This document shows, in pieces, positions 7,688 to 15,641 of a stretch of 16,460 nucleotides of DNA. The first letter of the stretch is position 1, and every line of letters starts with the position of its first letter. A model generated the notes under the pieces. That model saw only the letters and a program-made list of their open reading frames with translations. It was not told where the DNA came from and searched no databases. The position numbers and the translations under genes were made by a program. The DNA comes from Rikenellaceae bacterium (lineage in GTDB: Bacteria > Bacteroidota > Bacteroidia > Bacteroidales > UBA932): NCBI GenBank assembly GCA_900769385.1, contig CAAGGO010000440.1:1-16460 (forward strand). The letters run 5' to 3'.

Positions 7688-7716
7688 ATTTTCAGGTATG
7701 TAAGATTAGTCCTCTA

Positions 7717-7724
7717 CAAAAATA
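7717..7724 (-). promoter_or_regulatory. Candidate -7 box for the response regulator operon
   Basis: The minus strand reads TATTTTTG, a match to TAnnTTTG, 29 bp before the regulator start. No clear -33 TTTG is visible. It lies 13 bp from the oppositely directed folE box, so the two promoters would overlap in their core regions. Confidence 0.4.
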
Positions 7725-7737
7725 ATATAATTTTTGA

Positions 7738-7745
7738 TACCTTTG
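7738..7745 (+). promoter_or_regulatory. Bacteroidetes-type -7 promoter box for folE
   Basis: The plus strand reads TACCTTTG, matching TAnnTTTG, 29 bp before the folE ATG. The predicted leader is about 20-25 nt. The -33 region is A/T-rich without an obvious TTTG. Confidence 0.5.
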
Positions 7746-7774
7746 CTTCCCGATAGTCAATAACACAGAAATAT

Positions 7775-8374
7775 ATGGCATATACCAAGATAGAGCAGTT
7801 TGACGAGGCTACAACGGCAAAATTGGCAGAACATTATAAGGCAATTCTTGAACTTTTGGGAGAGGATCCGCAGAGGGAGGGACTCCTTAAAACACCGGAG
7901 CGCGTGGCAAAGGCAATGCAGTTCCTTACCCAGGGATACAATATGGACCCTGTTGCAATCCTCAACTCTGCAAGGTTCAAGGAGGATTATCAGCAGATTG
8001 TACTAGTTAAGGATATTGAGATCTACTCAATGTGCGAGCACCACATGTTGCCTTTCTACGGAAAGGCCCACGTGGCTTACATCCCTAATGGTGTAATTAC
8101 AGGTTTGAGCAAGATTCCACGTATTGTGGATGCTTTTGCCCGCCGTCTGCAGGTGCAGGAGAGACTTACAGTGCAGATCAGGGACTGTATACAGGAGACT
8201 CTCAATCCCCTTGGTGTGGCAGTTGTGGTTGAGGCAGCCCATATGTGTATGCAGATAAGGGGTGTGCAGAAACAGAATTCAGTTACCACAACTTCTGCCT
8301 TTACAGGTGCATTCCTGAGAGATATCAGAACCAGGGAGGAGTTTATGAGGCTTATTGGTGTAAGTTTGCACTAA
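7775..8374 (+). CDS. folE: GTP cyclohydrolase I (FolE)
   Basis: The 199-residue product converts GTP to 7,8-dihydroneopterin triphosphate, the first step of tetrahydrofolate and pterin synthesis. Zinc ligands are Cys87, His90 (MCEHHMLPF) and Cys158 ([10 protein letters not shown]), with the same 3- and 71-residue spacings as the E. coli ligands 110/113/181. The catalytic His pair sits at His89 and His156. [18 protein letters not shown] (30-47), [18 protein letters not shown] (102-119), QERLT and [13 protein letters not shown] complete the type IA signature. It is the first gene of the plus-strand run and lies 21 bp before the next ORF. A divergent promoter region separates it from the response regulator. 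Confidence 0.97.
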   Translation: MAYTKIEQFDEATTAKLAEHYKAILELLGEDPQREGLLKTPERVAKAMQFLTQGYNMDPVAILNSARFKEDYQQIVLVKDIEIYSMCEHHMLPFYGKAHVAYIPNGVITGLSKIPRIVDAFARRLQVQERLTVQIRDCIQETLNPLGVAVVVEAAHMCMQIRGVQKQNSVTTTSAFTGAFLRDIRTREEFMRLIGVSLH

Positions 8375-8395
8375 CTTTCAGTGTGTAATTAACTG

Positions 8396-9340
8396 ATGTG
8401 GATCAATATGAAAGAAAATGATATGTTGGAGCAGATGTTTTCCGCTGTGGCCCAATTGTTGGGGCAGAGGGAGGAGGCAATGCTTGAGAGGATAGCGGCT
8501 CTGGAGAACAAGGTGGAGGAGCTTGAGCGGAAACTGGAGGAGGCTGCTCAGGCAGGTGCTCCTGTGGTTGTTTCAGTTGCAGAGACAGGGGAAGATGTTG
8601 CGGCTGAGGATTCCGTGGTGGTTGCAGATGAGGATATTGTGGAGGAGGATTTTGATGAGGCAATCGCAGAAGGAGACTTTGAAGAGATGGTTGAGGAGGA
8701 GGATGTTGCGGAGGAAGATTATGAAGAGGGTGTTGAGGAGAATGATTTTGCAGAAGAAGATTTTGAAGAAGTGATTGGGGATGACAATATTGAGGAGGAT
8801 GTTCAGGATGTGGAGTTGGCAGGTGTTGGGATGACAGCGGCAGAAGAAGTTGTGGAGGCTGTTGATTTTGATGGTGATGAGGAGATTTCCCAGGTGGAGG
8901 AAATTGAAGGTGAAGAGGTGGATGCTGATGGTCCGGCTGCGGAATCTGAAGTGGAGATTGAACTGGAATTCCTTGATTATGAGGATGATATTGATGTTAA
9001 AGATGCTGAGGCGGAGGAGATTGGGGATGAGGAGCAGGTGCTTGTGGTTGATAAGGCAAGACCAGACTGGTATGACTGGGAGGTTGATATTCCGGGTTCC
9101 TATATAGAGGATATTTGGGATGGCATTGGCCTCAATGACAGGCTGCTTTTCCTTAAGGAGCTTTTCAGGGGGGATGAGATTGATTTCAGTGATACTTTGG
9201 ATGTTCTCAATGAGATGACAACTTTGGCTGAGGCTGTAGAGTTCATCAGGGGAAGATATCCGTTCTGGGATGAGGAGAGTGATGAGGTGTACAGATTTTA
9301 TATGACAGTAAGGAGAAGATTCAATAAACAGAGACAGTAG
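8396..9340 (+). CDS. Highly acidic protein: coiled coil, 14-aa Glu/Asp repeats, conserved C-terminal domain
   Basis: I do not recognise a named family for this 314-residue protein. Three regions are visible. Residues 24-52 form a probable coiled coil (REEAMLERIAALENKVEELE). Residues about 60-220 are extremely acidic and low complexity, with three tandem 14-aa units at 93-134. Residues about 221-310 form a folded-looking domain, with RPDWYDWEVDIPGS, then DGIGLNDRLLFLKELFRGD, LNEMTTLAEAVEFIRGRYPFW and a basic tail VRRRFNKQRQ. The 'GLNDR.lFl.eLF.gd....dtld.lN.m..l.eA' pattern is one I recall from Bacteroidetes hypothetical proteins of similar layout. No signal peptide or membrane helix is seen, so it is probably cytoplasmic. 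It lies between folE and rsmI (7 bp downstream). ATG 8408 is a plausible alternative start. Confidence 0.85.
   Translation: MWINMKENDMLEQMFSAVAQLLGQREEAMLERIAALENKVEELERKLEEAAQAGAPVVVSVAETGEDVAAEDSVVVADEDIVEEDFDEAIAEGDFEEMVEEEDVAEEDYEEGVEENDFAEEDFEEVIGDDNIEEDVQDVELAGVGMTAAEEVVEAVDFDGDEEISQVEEIEGEEVDADGPAAESEVEIELEFLDYEDDIDVKDAEAEEIGDEEQVLVVDKARPDWYDWEVDIPGSYIEDIWDGIGLNDRLLFLKELFRGDEIDFSDTLDVLNEMTTLAEAVEFIRGRYPFWDEESDEVYRFYMTVRRRFNKQRQ
8672..8797 (+). repeat. Three tandem 42-bp (14-aa) acidic repeats inside the acidic protein gene
   Basis: Translated units, one after the other: GDFEEMVEEEDVAE, EDYEEGVEENDFAE, EDFEEVIGDDNIEE. The Asp-aromatic pair and the following Glu-Glu keep phase in all three. 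The preceding 14 residues (79-92) may be a decayed fourth unit. Confidence 0.75.
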
Positions 9341-9347
9341 ATTTGAT

Positions 9348-10049
9348 ATGGCAAAATTGTATCTTGTTCCAACCCCTATCGGGAATATGGAGGATATTAC
9401 CTTAAGGGCGTTGAGGGTTTTGAAGGAGGTTGACCTCATTTTGGCTGAGGATACCAGAACCAGTTCCGTGCTTTTGAAGAAGTATGAGATTTCCACTCAT
9501 ATGGAGAGTCACCACAAGTTCAATGAGCACAAGACGGCTGCCGGAGTGTGCGAGAAGATTCTTGGAGGGATAAATGTGGCGCTGATAAGTGACGCCGGTA
9601 CTCCCGGAATTTCGGATCCGGGCTTCCTGTTGGTGAGAACTTGTATTGAGAATGGGGTTGAGGTGGAGACTTTGCCGGGGGCAACAGCTTTTGTGCCTGC
9701 ATTGGTTACATCGGGTTTCCCTTGTGACAGGTTCTGTTTTGAGGGCTTTCTTCCTGTGAAAAAAGGAAGACAGACCAAGTTCAAACATCTGGCACAGGAG
9801 GAGCGAACAATGATTATCTACGAGTCTCCATACCGTTTGGTAAAGACTCTTGGTCAGATGGTTGAGTTCTTTGGCCCTGAGCGTAAGGCTGCAGTATGCA
9901 GGGAGATAAGCAAGATGCACGAGGAGTGCAGAAGGGGTTCTGTGCAGGAGCTGCACCAGTGGTACAGCAGCCACGAGCCTAAAGGTGAAATAGTAATGAT
10001 TGTAAGTGGAGCGGGATATGAGGCAGGAGAGCAATCACAGGACGAGTAG
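9348..10049 (+). CDS. rsmI: 16S rRNA (cytidine1402-2'-O)-methyltransferase RsmI
   Basis: A 233-residue tetrapyrrole-methylase-fold protein. RsmI hallmarks are all visible: LYLVPTPIGNMEDITLRAL at the N-terminus, LILAEDTRTSSVLLKKY (30-46), the SAM-binding LISDAGTPGISDPG (79-92), LPGATAFVPALVTSGFP (109-125), FEGFLPVKKGR and the MIIYESPYRL motif (about 155-164). It 2'-O-methylates C1402 of 16S rRNA next to the P-site. At 233 residues it is the compact Bacteroidetes-like form, shorter than the roughly 285-aa E. coli enzyme and lacking its C-terminal extension. It starts 7 bp after the acidic-protein gene, and its 3' end overlaps the start of the next gene by 32 bp. Confidence 0.95.
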   Translation: MAKLYLVPTPIGNMEDITLRALRVLKEVDLILAEDTRTSSVLLKKYEISTHMESHHKFNEHKTAAGVCEKILGGINVALISDAGTPGISDPGFLLVRTCIENGVEVETLPGATAFVPALVTSGFPCDRFCFEGFLPVKKGRQTKFKHLAQEERTMIIYESPYRLVKTLGQMVEFFGPERKAAVCREISKMHEECRRGSVQELHQWYSSHEPKGEIVMIVSGAGYEAGEQSQDE

Positions 10050-11250
10050 CGGAAAGGATAACCGCAATGCAATATCCAACAGCAGAGCAATGGGGGTGAT
10101 TATCCTCATTGCCCTGCTGTTTGTGTTTCAGGTAACAACATTTGTGTTGCATAAAGTGAGGGTGGTGGCATTGGAAAAGAGTGAAAGGGATGCAGTGGGT
10201 AGCTCAGGGAGCAGCTGGGGAGGGGATGCTGAGGAGGGAGGTGTTTCCCAAAGCGGACGTGGTATGGTTGCTGGTGAGAGGTTCCCTTTTGATCCTAATA
10301 GGGTCTCTTTGGACAGTTTGCAGCGGTTGGGATTTTCTCTGCGTCAGGCGCAAAGTGTTCTCAATTACAGGGGGAAAGGGGGAAAGTTCCGCTATCGGGA
10401 AGATTTTGCAAAGCTCTATGTGGTGGACAGTGCAATGTACCATTCATTGGCTCCGTTCATTCAGTTGCCGGAGAGGTATTCCGTGTCGGCTGTGGAGAGA
10501 TATGCGCTGCCTGCTGGTGGTGAGCTGCAAAAAAGTGCCGTTGCTGCTGCAAAGTCCGCTGATGAGGAAGAGTCTGTGCAGAAAAGTACTAATTCCAGCA
10601 CAAAGTTGGCTACTGGTGGGAAGATTGTGCAGGAAAGTGACAAATTCAGCACAAAGTTGGCAGATGGTGGGAAGATGGTTGGTAAGGCAACGGATAGTGT
10701 AGGGTATGACGGTAAGCGGGGCTGGAAAAGGGGCAGGGATTCTTTGTATGGGCATAAGGTGGTGAAGAACAGGTATATGTGCAATCTCAATACGGCAGAT
10801 AGTGCTGCATTGGTGCAGCTGTATGGGATTGGGGGGTATTATGCCGGCAAGATTCTCAATTACAGGGAGCGGCTTGGCGGGTCGTTTGTCTCTCCAAGGC
10901 AGCTGTTGGAGATAGAAGGGTTTACCCGGGAGAGGTATGCCCAAATAGAGAAATTCATATTCATCAAAGAGGAAGATATCAAGGGCTTTTCAATTCTGGG
11001 GGCAGACAAAAAAACTCTGGAACGTCACCCTTACATAGGGCCGTATGCAGCCAGAGGGATACTTGTCTATCTACGCCTGAAAGGGGGAGCGGCATCACTC
11101 CTTGCAGCTTCAGCAGATTCCTCAACCGTTTCCGAAGCATTTTCAAAACAGGCGGATGCTGAACGGGATTTTCTCAAAAAACTGGTGGAGGAGAGGATTT
11201 TAACGCCGGAGAATGGGCGCAAGTTAGAGGAATATTTGCTACATTTGTAG
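10018..11250 (+). CDS. Membrane-anchored helix-hairpin-helix (ComEA-like) protein
   Basis: From ATG 10018 the protein has 410 residues. A short polar, basic N-tail precedes one transmembrane helix at about 26-44. The rest contains three helix-hairpin-helix-type regions: about 91-150 (FDPNRVSLDSLQRLGFSLRQ), about 255-316 (CNLNTADSAALVQLYGIGGYYAGKILNYRE, the clearest) and about 323-356 (ERHPYIGPYAARGILVYL). A low-complexity linker with 17-aa repeats (171-221) and a Lys/Arg/Gly patch lie between the first two. HhH motifs bind DNA backbone non-specifically, as in ComEA, but DNA uptake is only a hypothesis here. An in-frame GTG at 10006 would extend it by four residues; I prefer the ATG because GGAGCGGG lies close before it. 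It overlaps rsmI, suggesting coupled translation. Confidence 0.85.
   Translation: MRQESNHRTSSGKDNRNAISNSRAMGVIILIALLFVFQVTTFVLHKVRVVALEKSERDAVGSSGSSWGGDAEEGGVSQSGRGMVAGERFPFDPNRVSLDSLQRLGFSLRQAQSVLNYRGKGGKFRYREDFAKLYVVDSAMYHSLAPFIQLPERYSVSAVERYALPAGGELQKSAVAAAKSADEEESVQKSTNSSTKLATGGKIVQESDKFSTKLADGGKMVGKATDSVGYDGKRGWKRGRDSLYGHKVVKNRYMCNLNTADSAALVQLYGIGGYYAGKILNYRERLGGSFVSPRQLLEIEGFTRERYAQIEKFIFIKEEDIKGFSILGADKKTLERHPYIGPYAARGILVYLRLKGGAASLLAASADSSTVSEAFSKQADAERDFLKKLVEERILTPENGRKLEEYLLHL
10528..10680 (+). repeat. Tandem 51-bp (17-aa) repeats in the HhH protein linker
   Basis: Two clear units, QKSTNSSTKLATGGKIV (10579-10629) and QESDKFSTKLADGGKMV (10630-10680), are preceded in phase by a decayed unit, QKSAVAAAKSADEEESV (10528-10578). 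All three keep Q1, S3, K9, A11 and V17. The two clear copies are also similar at DNA level over the TCAGCACAAAGTTGGC core. Confidence 0.8.
11240..11247 (+). promoter_or_regulatory. Possible -7 box for the ABC exporter-hutU run
   Basis: TACATTTG matches TAnnTTTG and overlaps the last codons of the HhH gene, 78 bp before the ABC ATPase ATG. No TTTG appears at the expected -33 distance. The 75-bp gap 11251-11325 shows no clear terminator, so read-through from the upstream run is equally possible. Confidence 0.25.
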
Positions 11251-11325
11251 GAGGGTGGCGCCCGGTGTCCTTTATGGTGGCGTCTCCCCGCAGCAAATGA
11301 AGCAGCATTTAAACCAGTAAAGAAA

Positions 11326-12234
11326 ATGGGAATCATAACTTGTAAAAACATCACAAAGAAGTTCGGGAACTTTACAGCCCTGAACAATGTGAGCCTTGAT
11401 ATCCCCCAAGGAAAAATATTCGGTCTTCTTGGACCAAACGGAGCAGGAAAGACCACACTTATAAGGATAATCAATCAGATTACTCTTCCCGACAGCGGGG
11501 AACTTCTGTTCAACGGGGAACCAATCAAACCGTCCGATGTGGAGTATATAGGCTACTTGCCGGAGGAGCGTGGCCTGTACAAGAAGATGAAGGTTGGGGA
11601 GCAGGCGATTTATCTTGCCAGACTGAAGGGTATGACAACCCAGCAGGCAACCGCGCAGCTGAAAGAGTGGTTTGTGAAATTCAAGATTCAGGGTTGGTGG
11701 GACAAGAAAGTTGAGGAGCTTTCAAAAGGTATGGCCCAGAAGATACAGTTCATTACAACTGTGATGCACAAGCCAAAACTGCTTATTCTGGATGAGCCGT
11801 TTTCCGGTTTTGACCCTGTGAATGTGAATCTGATCAGAAAAGAGATCCTGGCATTGAAGGATGCGGGAACCACAATAATCCTCTCTACCCACAATATGGA
11901 GAGCGTGGAGGAGCTGTGTGACAATATTGCCCTTATCAACAAGTCCAATCTGATTGTTTCCGGTGGTGTGGATGAAATCAGACGCCAGTACGGCAACAAT
12001 CACGTTGAGGTGGTTTACAGGGGAGTACAGCCTGTGCAGCTTGCCGGAGCTCCTGTATCTGTAGTCTCGGACGAGGAGTACAAAGGGAACAGACGTGCTG
12101 TGCTGGATGTGCAGAGCGGTGCCACAAGTGCACAGATTCTTGGTGAGCTCATAAAGGGTAATGACATAGTTTCATATCAGGAGCTGATGCCAAGAATGAA
12201 TGACATCTTTATAAAACTGGTTACAAACAACTAA
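11326..12234 (+). CDS. NatA-type ABC exporter ATP-binding subunit
   Basis: A 302-residue ATPase. Walker A is GPNGAGKT (36-43), the signature is LSKGMAQK (132-139), Walker B is LLILDEPF (152-159), and the switch histidine is His189 (STHN). The YLPEERGLYKKM segment (77-88) sits at the Q-loop and, like the LSKGM form of the signature, is typical of the NatA (sodium/drug export) subgroup. A C-terminal domain of about 80 residues after position 220 fits the DUF4162-like extension of this group. It pairs with the permease that starts 11 bp downstream. The substrate is not predictable; Na+ export is only the namesake function. Confidence 0.9.
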   Translation: MGIITCKNITKKFGNFTALNNVSLDIPQGKIFGLLGPNGAGKTTLIRIINQITLPDSGELLFNGEPIKPSDVEYIGYLPEERGLYKKMKVGEQAIYLARLKGMTTQQATAQLKEWFVKFKIQGWWDKKVEELSKGMAQKIQFITTVMHKPKLLILDEPFSGFDPVNVNLIRKEILALKDAGTTIILSTHNMESVEELCDNIALINKSNLIVSGGVDEIRRQYGNNHVEVVYRGVQPVQLAGAPVSVVSDEEYKGNRRAVLDVQSGATSAQILGELIKGNDIVSYQELMPRMNDIFIKLVTNN

Positions 12235-12245
12235 ATGGATGTGAG

Positions 12246-13571
12246 ATGGGAAAGAGCAAGATATCAATAATTATAGCAAGAGAGTTTGCAATAAGGGTTA
12301 AGAAAAAATCATTCATATTCACAACCCTCCTTACCCCGTTGCTTTTTGCGGCCCTTATGGTAGTGCCAAGTTTGTTGGCGGTATATTCCGGCAATGACCA
12401 GGGACAGAAAGTGGCGGTTGTAGACAACAGCGGAATTGTAATGCCATATATGGAGAGTGACAATGAAGTTACATTTACGGAGGTTACTGACGCTACAGTT
12501 GAAGAGCTGAAAAAGGATTTTGACAGCTTGGACTATTATGCGGTTGTAGGAATATCCCAGCTTGATTCATCCAAGAATGTTTCGGTTGTAACCTACTCCA
12601 AAAAGCAGATGAGTATGGACCTTCAAGGGAGAATCTCCAGAAACGTTGAAACAGCTGTGGAGGAGTTCAAGCTTAAAGGTTACGGTATTCCGCAGCTGGA
12701 GCAGATAATGGCAGATGTGGATTCTGACGTAAAGGTGAAGACCTATACCCTTGGAGACCAGGGTGAAGAGAAAGTGTCAAAGGTTGAGATCCTTATGGTT
12801 ATAGGTTACATTGCCAGCTTCCTTATCTATATGTTCATATTCATGTTCGGAAGTATGGTTATGAGGAGTGTGATAGAGGAGAAGACAACCAGAATCATTG
12901 AGGTGATTGTATCGTCGGTGAAGCCTTTCCAGATAATGATGGGCAAGATTCTGGGTGTTGCCTCAGTGGCGCTTACCCAGTTTGTGATATGGATTGTGTT
13001 TACCCTTGCCATTGTCACTGTAGCCGGTTCGGCCCTTGGCCTGAATGATGTTGCCGGTACTGCAGCTATGGCTTCTCCTGAGATTCCGGTTGAACAGATA
13101 ACAGCCGCTATGGAGAGTGAGGGTGACGGAATTCTTCAGGCCCTCAAGGAGGTCAATTATATGCAGATAATAGGGTGTTTCATAATTTACTTTGTATTGG
13201 GATACCTCCTTTATTCAAGTATGTTTGCAGCGGTTGGCGCAGCTGTAGACAATGAGGCGGATACACAGCAACTTATCCTGCCAATTACAATGCCCCTTAT
13301 AATTGGACTGTTCCTTATGATGCATACTTTCCAGTATCCCGACAGTACCCTCTCTTTCTGGGGGTCAATGATTCCTTTTACTTCACCTATGGTGATGATG
13401 GCCAGAATTGCCTATGGGGTGCCCGGTTGGGAATTGGCTCTTTCCATTGGCCTTATGGTGGTGACATTTGTTGGAATGGCATACCTGTCGGGAAAAATAT
13501 ACAGGGTTGGAATACTTATGTATGGCAAGAAACCGGGTTGGAAAGAGATTTGGAAATGGTTGAAATATTAA
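12246..13571 (+). CDS. NatB-type ABC exporter permease (ABC2 family)
   Basis: A 441-residue membrane protein. One helix lies at about 24-46, followed by a large extracytoplasmic domain (about 48-175), then a cluster of helices near 181-203, 236-260, 309-331, 343-360 and 396-417. The cytoplasmic segment EEKTTRIIEVIVSSVKPFQI (211-230) between helices is characteristic of the ABC-2/NatB permeases that couple to NatA ATPases. The basic C-tail (GKKPGWKEIWKWLKY) is cytoplasmic. It is co-transcribed with the ATPase gene (11-bp gap), and hutU begins 16 bp after its stop. No substrate can be assigned. Confidence 0.88.
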   Translation: MGKSKISIIIAREFAIRVKKKSFIFTTLLTPLLFAALMVVPSLLAVYSGNDQGQKVAVVDNSGIVMPYMESDNEVTFTEVTDATVEELKKDFDSLDYYAVVGISQLDSSKNVSVVTYSKKQMSMDLQGRISRNVETAVEEFKLKGYGIPQLEQIMADVDSDVKVKTYTLGDQGEEKVSKVEILMVIGYIASFLIYMFIFMFGSMVMRSVIEEKTTRIIEVIVSSVKPFQIMMGKILGVASVALTQFVIWIVFTLAIVTVAGSALGLNDVAGTAAMASPEIPVEQITAAMESEGDGILQALKEVNYMQIIGCFIIYFVLGYLLYSSMFAAVGAAVDNEADTQQLILPITMPLIIGLFLMMHTFQYPDSTLSFWGSMIPFTSPMVMMARIAYGVPGWELALSIGLMVVTFVGMAYLSGKIYRVGILMYGKKPGWKEIWKWLKY

Positions 13572-13587
13572 TTAAAAGTACAGATAT

Positions 13588-15618
13588 ATGGATAATTTCA
13601 GAGAAAAAGTGTGTGAAGGGATCCCGGCGGAAATTCCTGCCGCAAAACCCTATGACCCATCCATAAACCACGCTCCGAGAAGGAAGGAGATACTCACGCT
13701 GGAGGAGAAGAAACTGGCATTGAAGAATGCCTTGAGATATTTTCCAGCCCAGCAGCATGCGGCTCTGGCCCCTGAGTTTGCAAAGGAGCTGGAGGATTAC
13801 GGACGTATCTATATGTACAGATACAGACCTGATTATAAGATTTATGCCAGAAGCATATACGATTTTCCGCACAAGAGTGTGCAGGCTGCGGCAATTATGC
13901 TTATGATGAGCAATAACCTTGACAATGCTGTAGCGCAACATCCTCACGAGCTTATAACATATGGTGGCAACGGTGCGGTGTTCCAGAACTGGGCACAGTA
14001 CAGGATTGCAATGAAATACCTTTCTGAGATGACGGATGAGCAGACACTGGTGCTCTACTCTGGTCATCCTCTTGGCCTGTTCCCTTCCCATAAGGATGCT
14101 CCGCGTGTTGTGGTTACAAACGGTATGGTTATTCCAAACTATTCCAGCAAGGACCATTGGGAGAAGTTCAATGCGCTTGGAGTTTCACAGTACGGTCAGA
14201 TGACTGCGGGCTCATTTATGTACATTGGCCCACAGGGTATTGTACACGGAACAACCATAACTGTATTGAATGCTGCCAGAATGCACGGAAATCCTGAGCC
14301 TGCAGGCAAGGTGTTTGTAAGTTCAGGTTTGGGAGGAATGAGCGGTGCACAGCCTAAGGCTGCCGTTATTGCAGGTGTTGTTGGTGTAGTGGCAGAAATT
14401 AATGAGAAGGCCATCCAAACCAGATATTCGCAGGGTTGGGTTGATGAGGTTTATGATGATCTGGACAAGCTGGTTGCCCGTATAGAGGAGGCCCGTGCTG
14501 CCAAGGAGGCGGTATCGTTGGCTTACCACGGCAATGTGGTGGATTTGTGGGAGAAACTGGCTGCTGAGAATGTTCACGTGGATTTGGGGTCGGACCAGAC
14601 CTCGTTGCATAACCCTTGGGCAGGCGGTTACTATCCTGTAGGGTACTCTTTTGAAGAGAGCAAGGAGATGATGGCCAGTGAGCCTGATAGGTTCAAGGAG
14701 TGTGTGCAGGAGAGTTTGAGGAGACAGGTGGCTGCAATCAACAAATTGTCGGGAAGAGGAATGTATTTCTTTGATTATGGAAATGCCTTCCTGCTGGAGG
14801 CTTCACGTGCGGGGGCAGACATTTTCAATCCTGGTATGGATGCTGATTCCAATGATACAGAAACCAGCCGCAAGTTCAGGTACCCTTCATATGTGCAGGA
14901 CATTATGGGACCGTTGTTCTTTGATTACGGCTTTGGACCATACAGATGGGTATGCACCTCTTCAAAACCGGAAGACTTGGCTTATACCGATATGCTTGCA
15001 GCTCAGGTGCTTGAGGATATAATGAAGGATGCTCCGGAAGAGATAAGGCCACAGTTGGCAGACAATATCCACTGGATTAAGGAGGCCGGCAAGAACAAGC
15101 TTGTAGTGGGTTCACAGGCCCGTATCCTTTATGCCGATTCGCAGGGTAGAATAGAGATAGCCCTGGCTATGAATAAGGCCATAAGGGAGGGTAAGGTTAG
15201 TGCCCCTATAGTTTTGGGACGTGACCACCACGATGTTTCAGGTACCGATTCCCCTTACAGGGAGACTTCAAACATTTATGACGGTTCAAGTTTTACGGCA
15301 GATATGGCAGTACATAATGTGATTGGAGATGCATTCCGCGGAGCTACCTGGGTTTCAATCCATAACGGTGGCGGCGTAGGTTGGGGGGAAGTTATGAACG
15401 GAGGTTTTGGTATGGTGATTGACGGTTCACAGGAAGCTGACAGGAAGATACGCAATATGTTGTTGTGGGATGTGAACAATGGAATTGCACGACGCAGCTG
15501 GGCCAGGAACAAGGGTGCGGTTGCTGCAATCAGGAGGGAGATGGAGAGGACACCGGGATTGAGGGTTACAATACCTGAGATTGCCTGTGATTCAGTTGTT
15601 GAAGAGGCGTTCAAATAG
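13588..15618 (+). CDS. hutU: Urocanate hydratase (urocanase), long form
   Basis: The 676-residue product hydrates urocanate to 4-imidazolone-5-propanoate, the second step of histidine degradation, using tightly bound NAD+. Visible family signatures are TYGGNGAVFQNWAQ (124-137), LYSGHPLGLFPS (156-167), NGMVIPNYS (178-186), GPQGIVHGT (214-222), the nucleotide-binding GLGGMSGAQ (247-255), GSDQTSLHNPWAGGYYP (344-360), GRDHHDVSGTDSP (544-556) and HNGGGVGWGEVMNGGFG (592-608). It is about 120 residues longer than the classical 555-aa bacterial enzyme and reads much more like the long form found in animals (UROC1). At the position of the short form's active-site cysteine (ARICWLG) this protein has ARILYAD, with Leu514. 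No hutH, hutI or formiminotransferase gene is in the window. It is 16 bp after the exporter permease. Confidence 0.97.
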   Translation: MDNFREKVCEGIPAEIPAAKPYDPSINHAPRRKEILTLEEKKLALKNALRYFPAQQHAALAPEFAKELEDYGRIYMYRYRPDYKIYARSIYDFPHKSVQAAAIMLMMSNNLDNAVAQHPHELITYGGNGAVFQNWAQYRIAMKYLSEMTDEQTLVLYSGHPLGLFPSHKDAPRVVVTNGMVIPNYSSKDHWEKFNALGVSQYGQMTAGSFMYIGPQGIVHGTTITVLNAARMHGNPEPAGKVFVSSGLGGMSGAQPKAAVIAGVVGVVAEINEKAIQTRYSQGWVDEVYDDLDKLVARIEEARAAKEAVSLAYHGNVVDLWEKLAAENVHVDLGSDQTSLHNPWAGGYYPVGYSFEESKEMMASEPDRFKECVQESLRRQVAAINKLSGRGMYFFDYGNAFLLEASRAGADIFNPGMDADSNDTETSRKFRYPSYVQDIMGPLFFDYGFGPYRWVCTSSKPEDLAYTDMLAAQVLEDIMKDAPEEIRPQLADNIHWIKEAGKNKLVVGSQARILYADSQGRIEIALAMNKAIREGKVSAPIVLGRDHHDVSGTDSPYRETSNIYDGSSFTADMAVHNVIGDAFRGATWVSIHNGGGVGWGEVMNGGFGMVIDGSQEADRKIRNMLLWDVNNGIARRSWARNKGAVAAIRREMERTPGLRVTIPEIACDSVVEEAFK

Positions 15619-15641
15619 TTGGTTTTGTATTTATTTATTTG

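Noticed and set aside
8403..8663. A Pro/Gln-rich minus-strand ORF
   Set aside because: Low-complexity shadow of the coiled-coil and acidic region of the plus-strand gene.
8640..9010. Possible CRISPR or satellite-like repetition
   Set aside because: The apparent repetition is coding: it keeps the reading frame, the units are directly adjacent with no spacers, and it translates to Glu/Asp-rich protein.
8573..9496. A 307-codon minus-strand ORF opposite the acidic protein and the start of rsmI
   Set aside because: GAG/GAT/GTT-rich sense codons read backwards as CTC/ATC/AAC, which contain no stops. It runs into rsmI and has no family features.
11251..11325. Possible regulatory RNA or terminator in the gap before the exporter genes
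   Set aside because: The GGCGCC palindrome and scattered GTGGCG copies do not form a long stem followed by a T-run, and nothing resembles a known riboswitch.
13516..14157. A 213-codon minus-strand ORF across the natB-hutU junction
   Set aside because: Antisense to two well-supported genes, with no recognisable domain.
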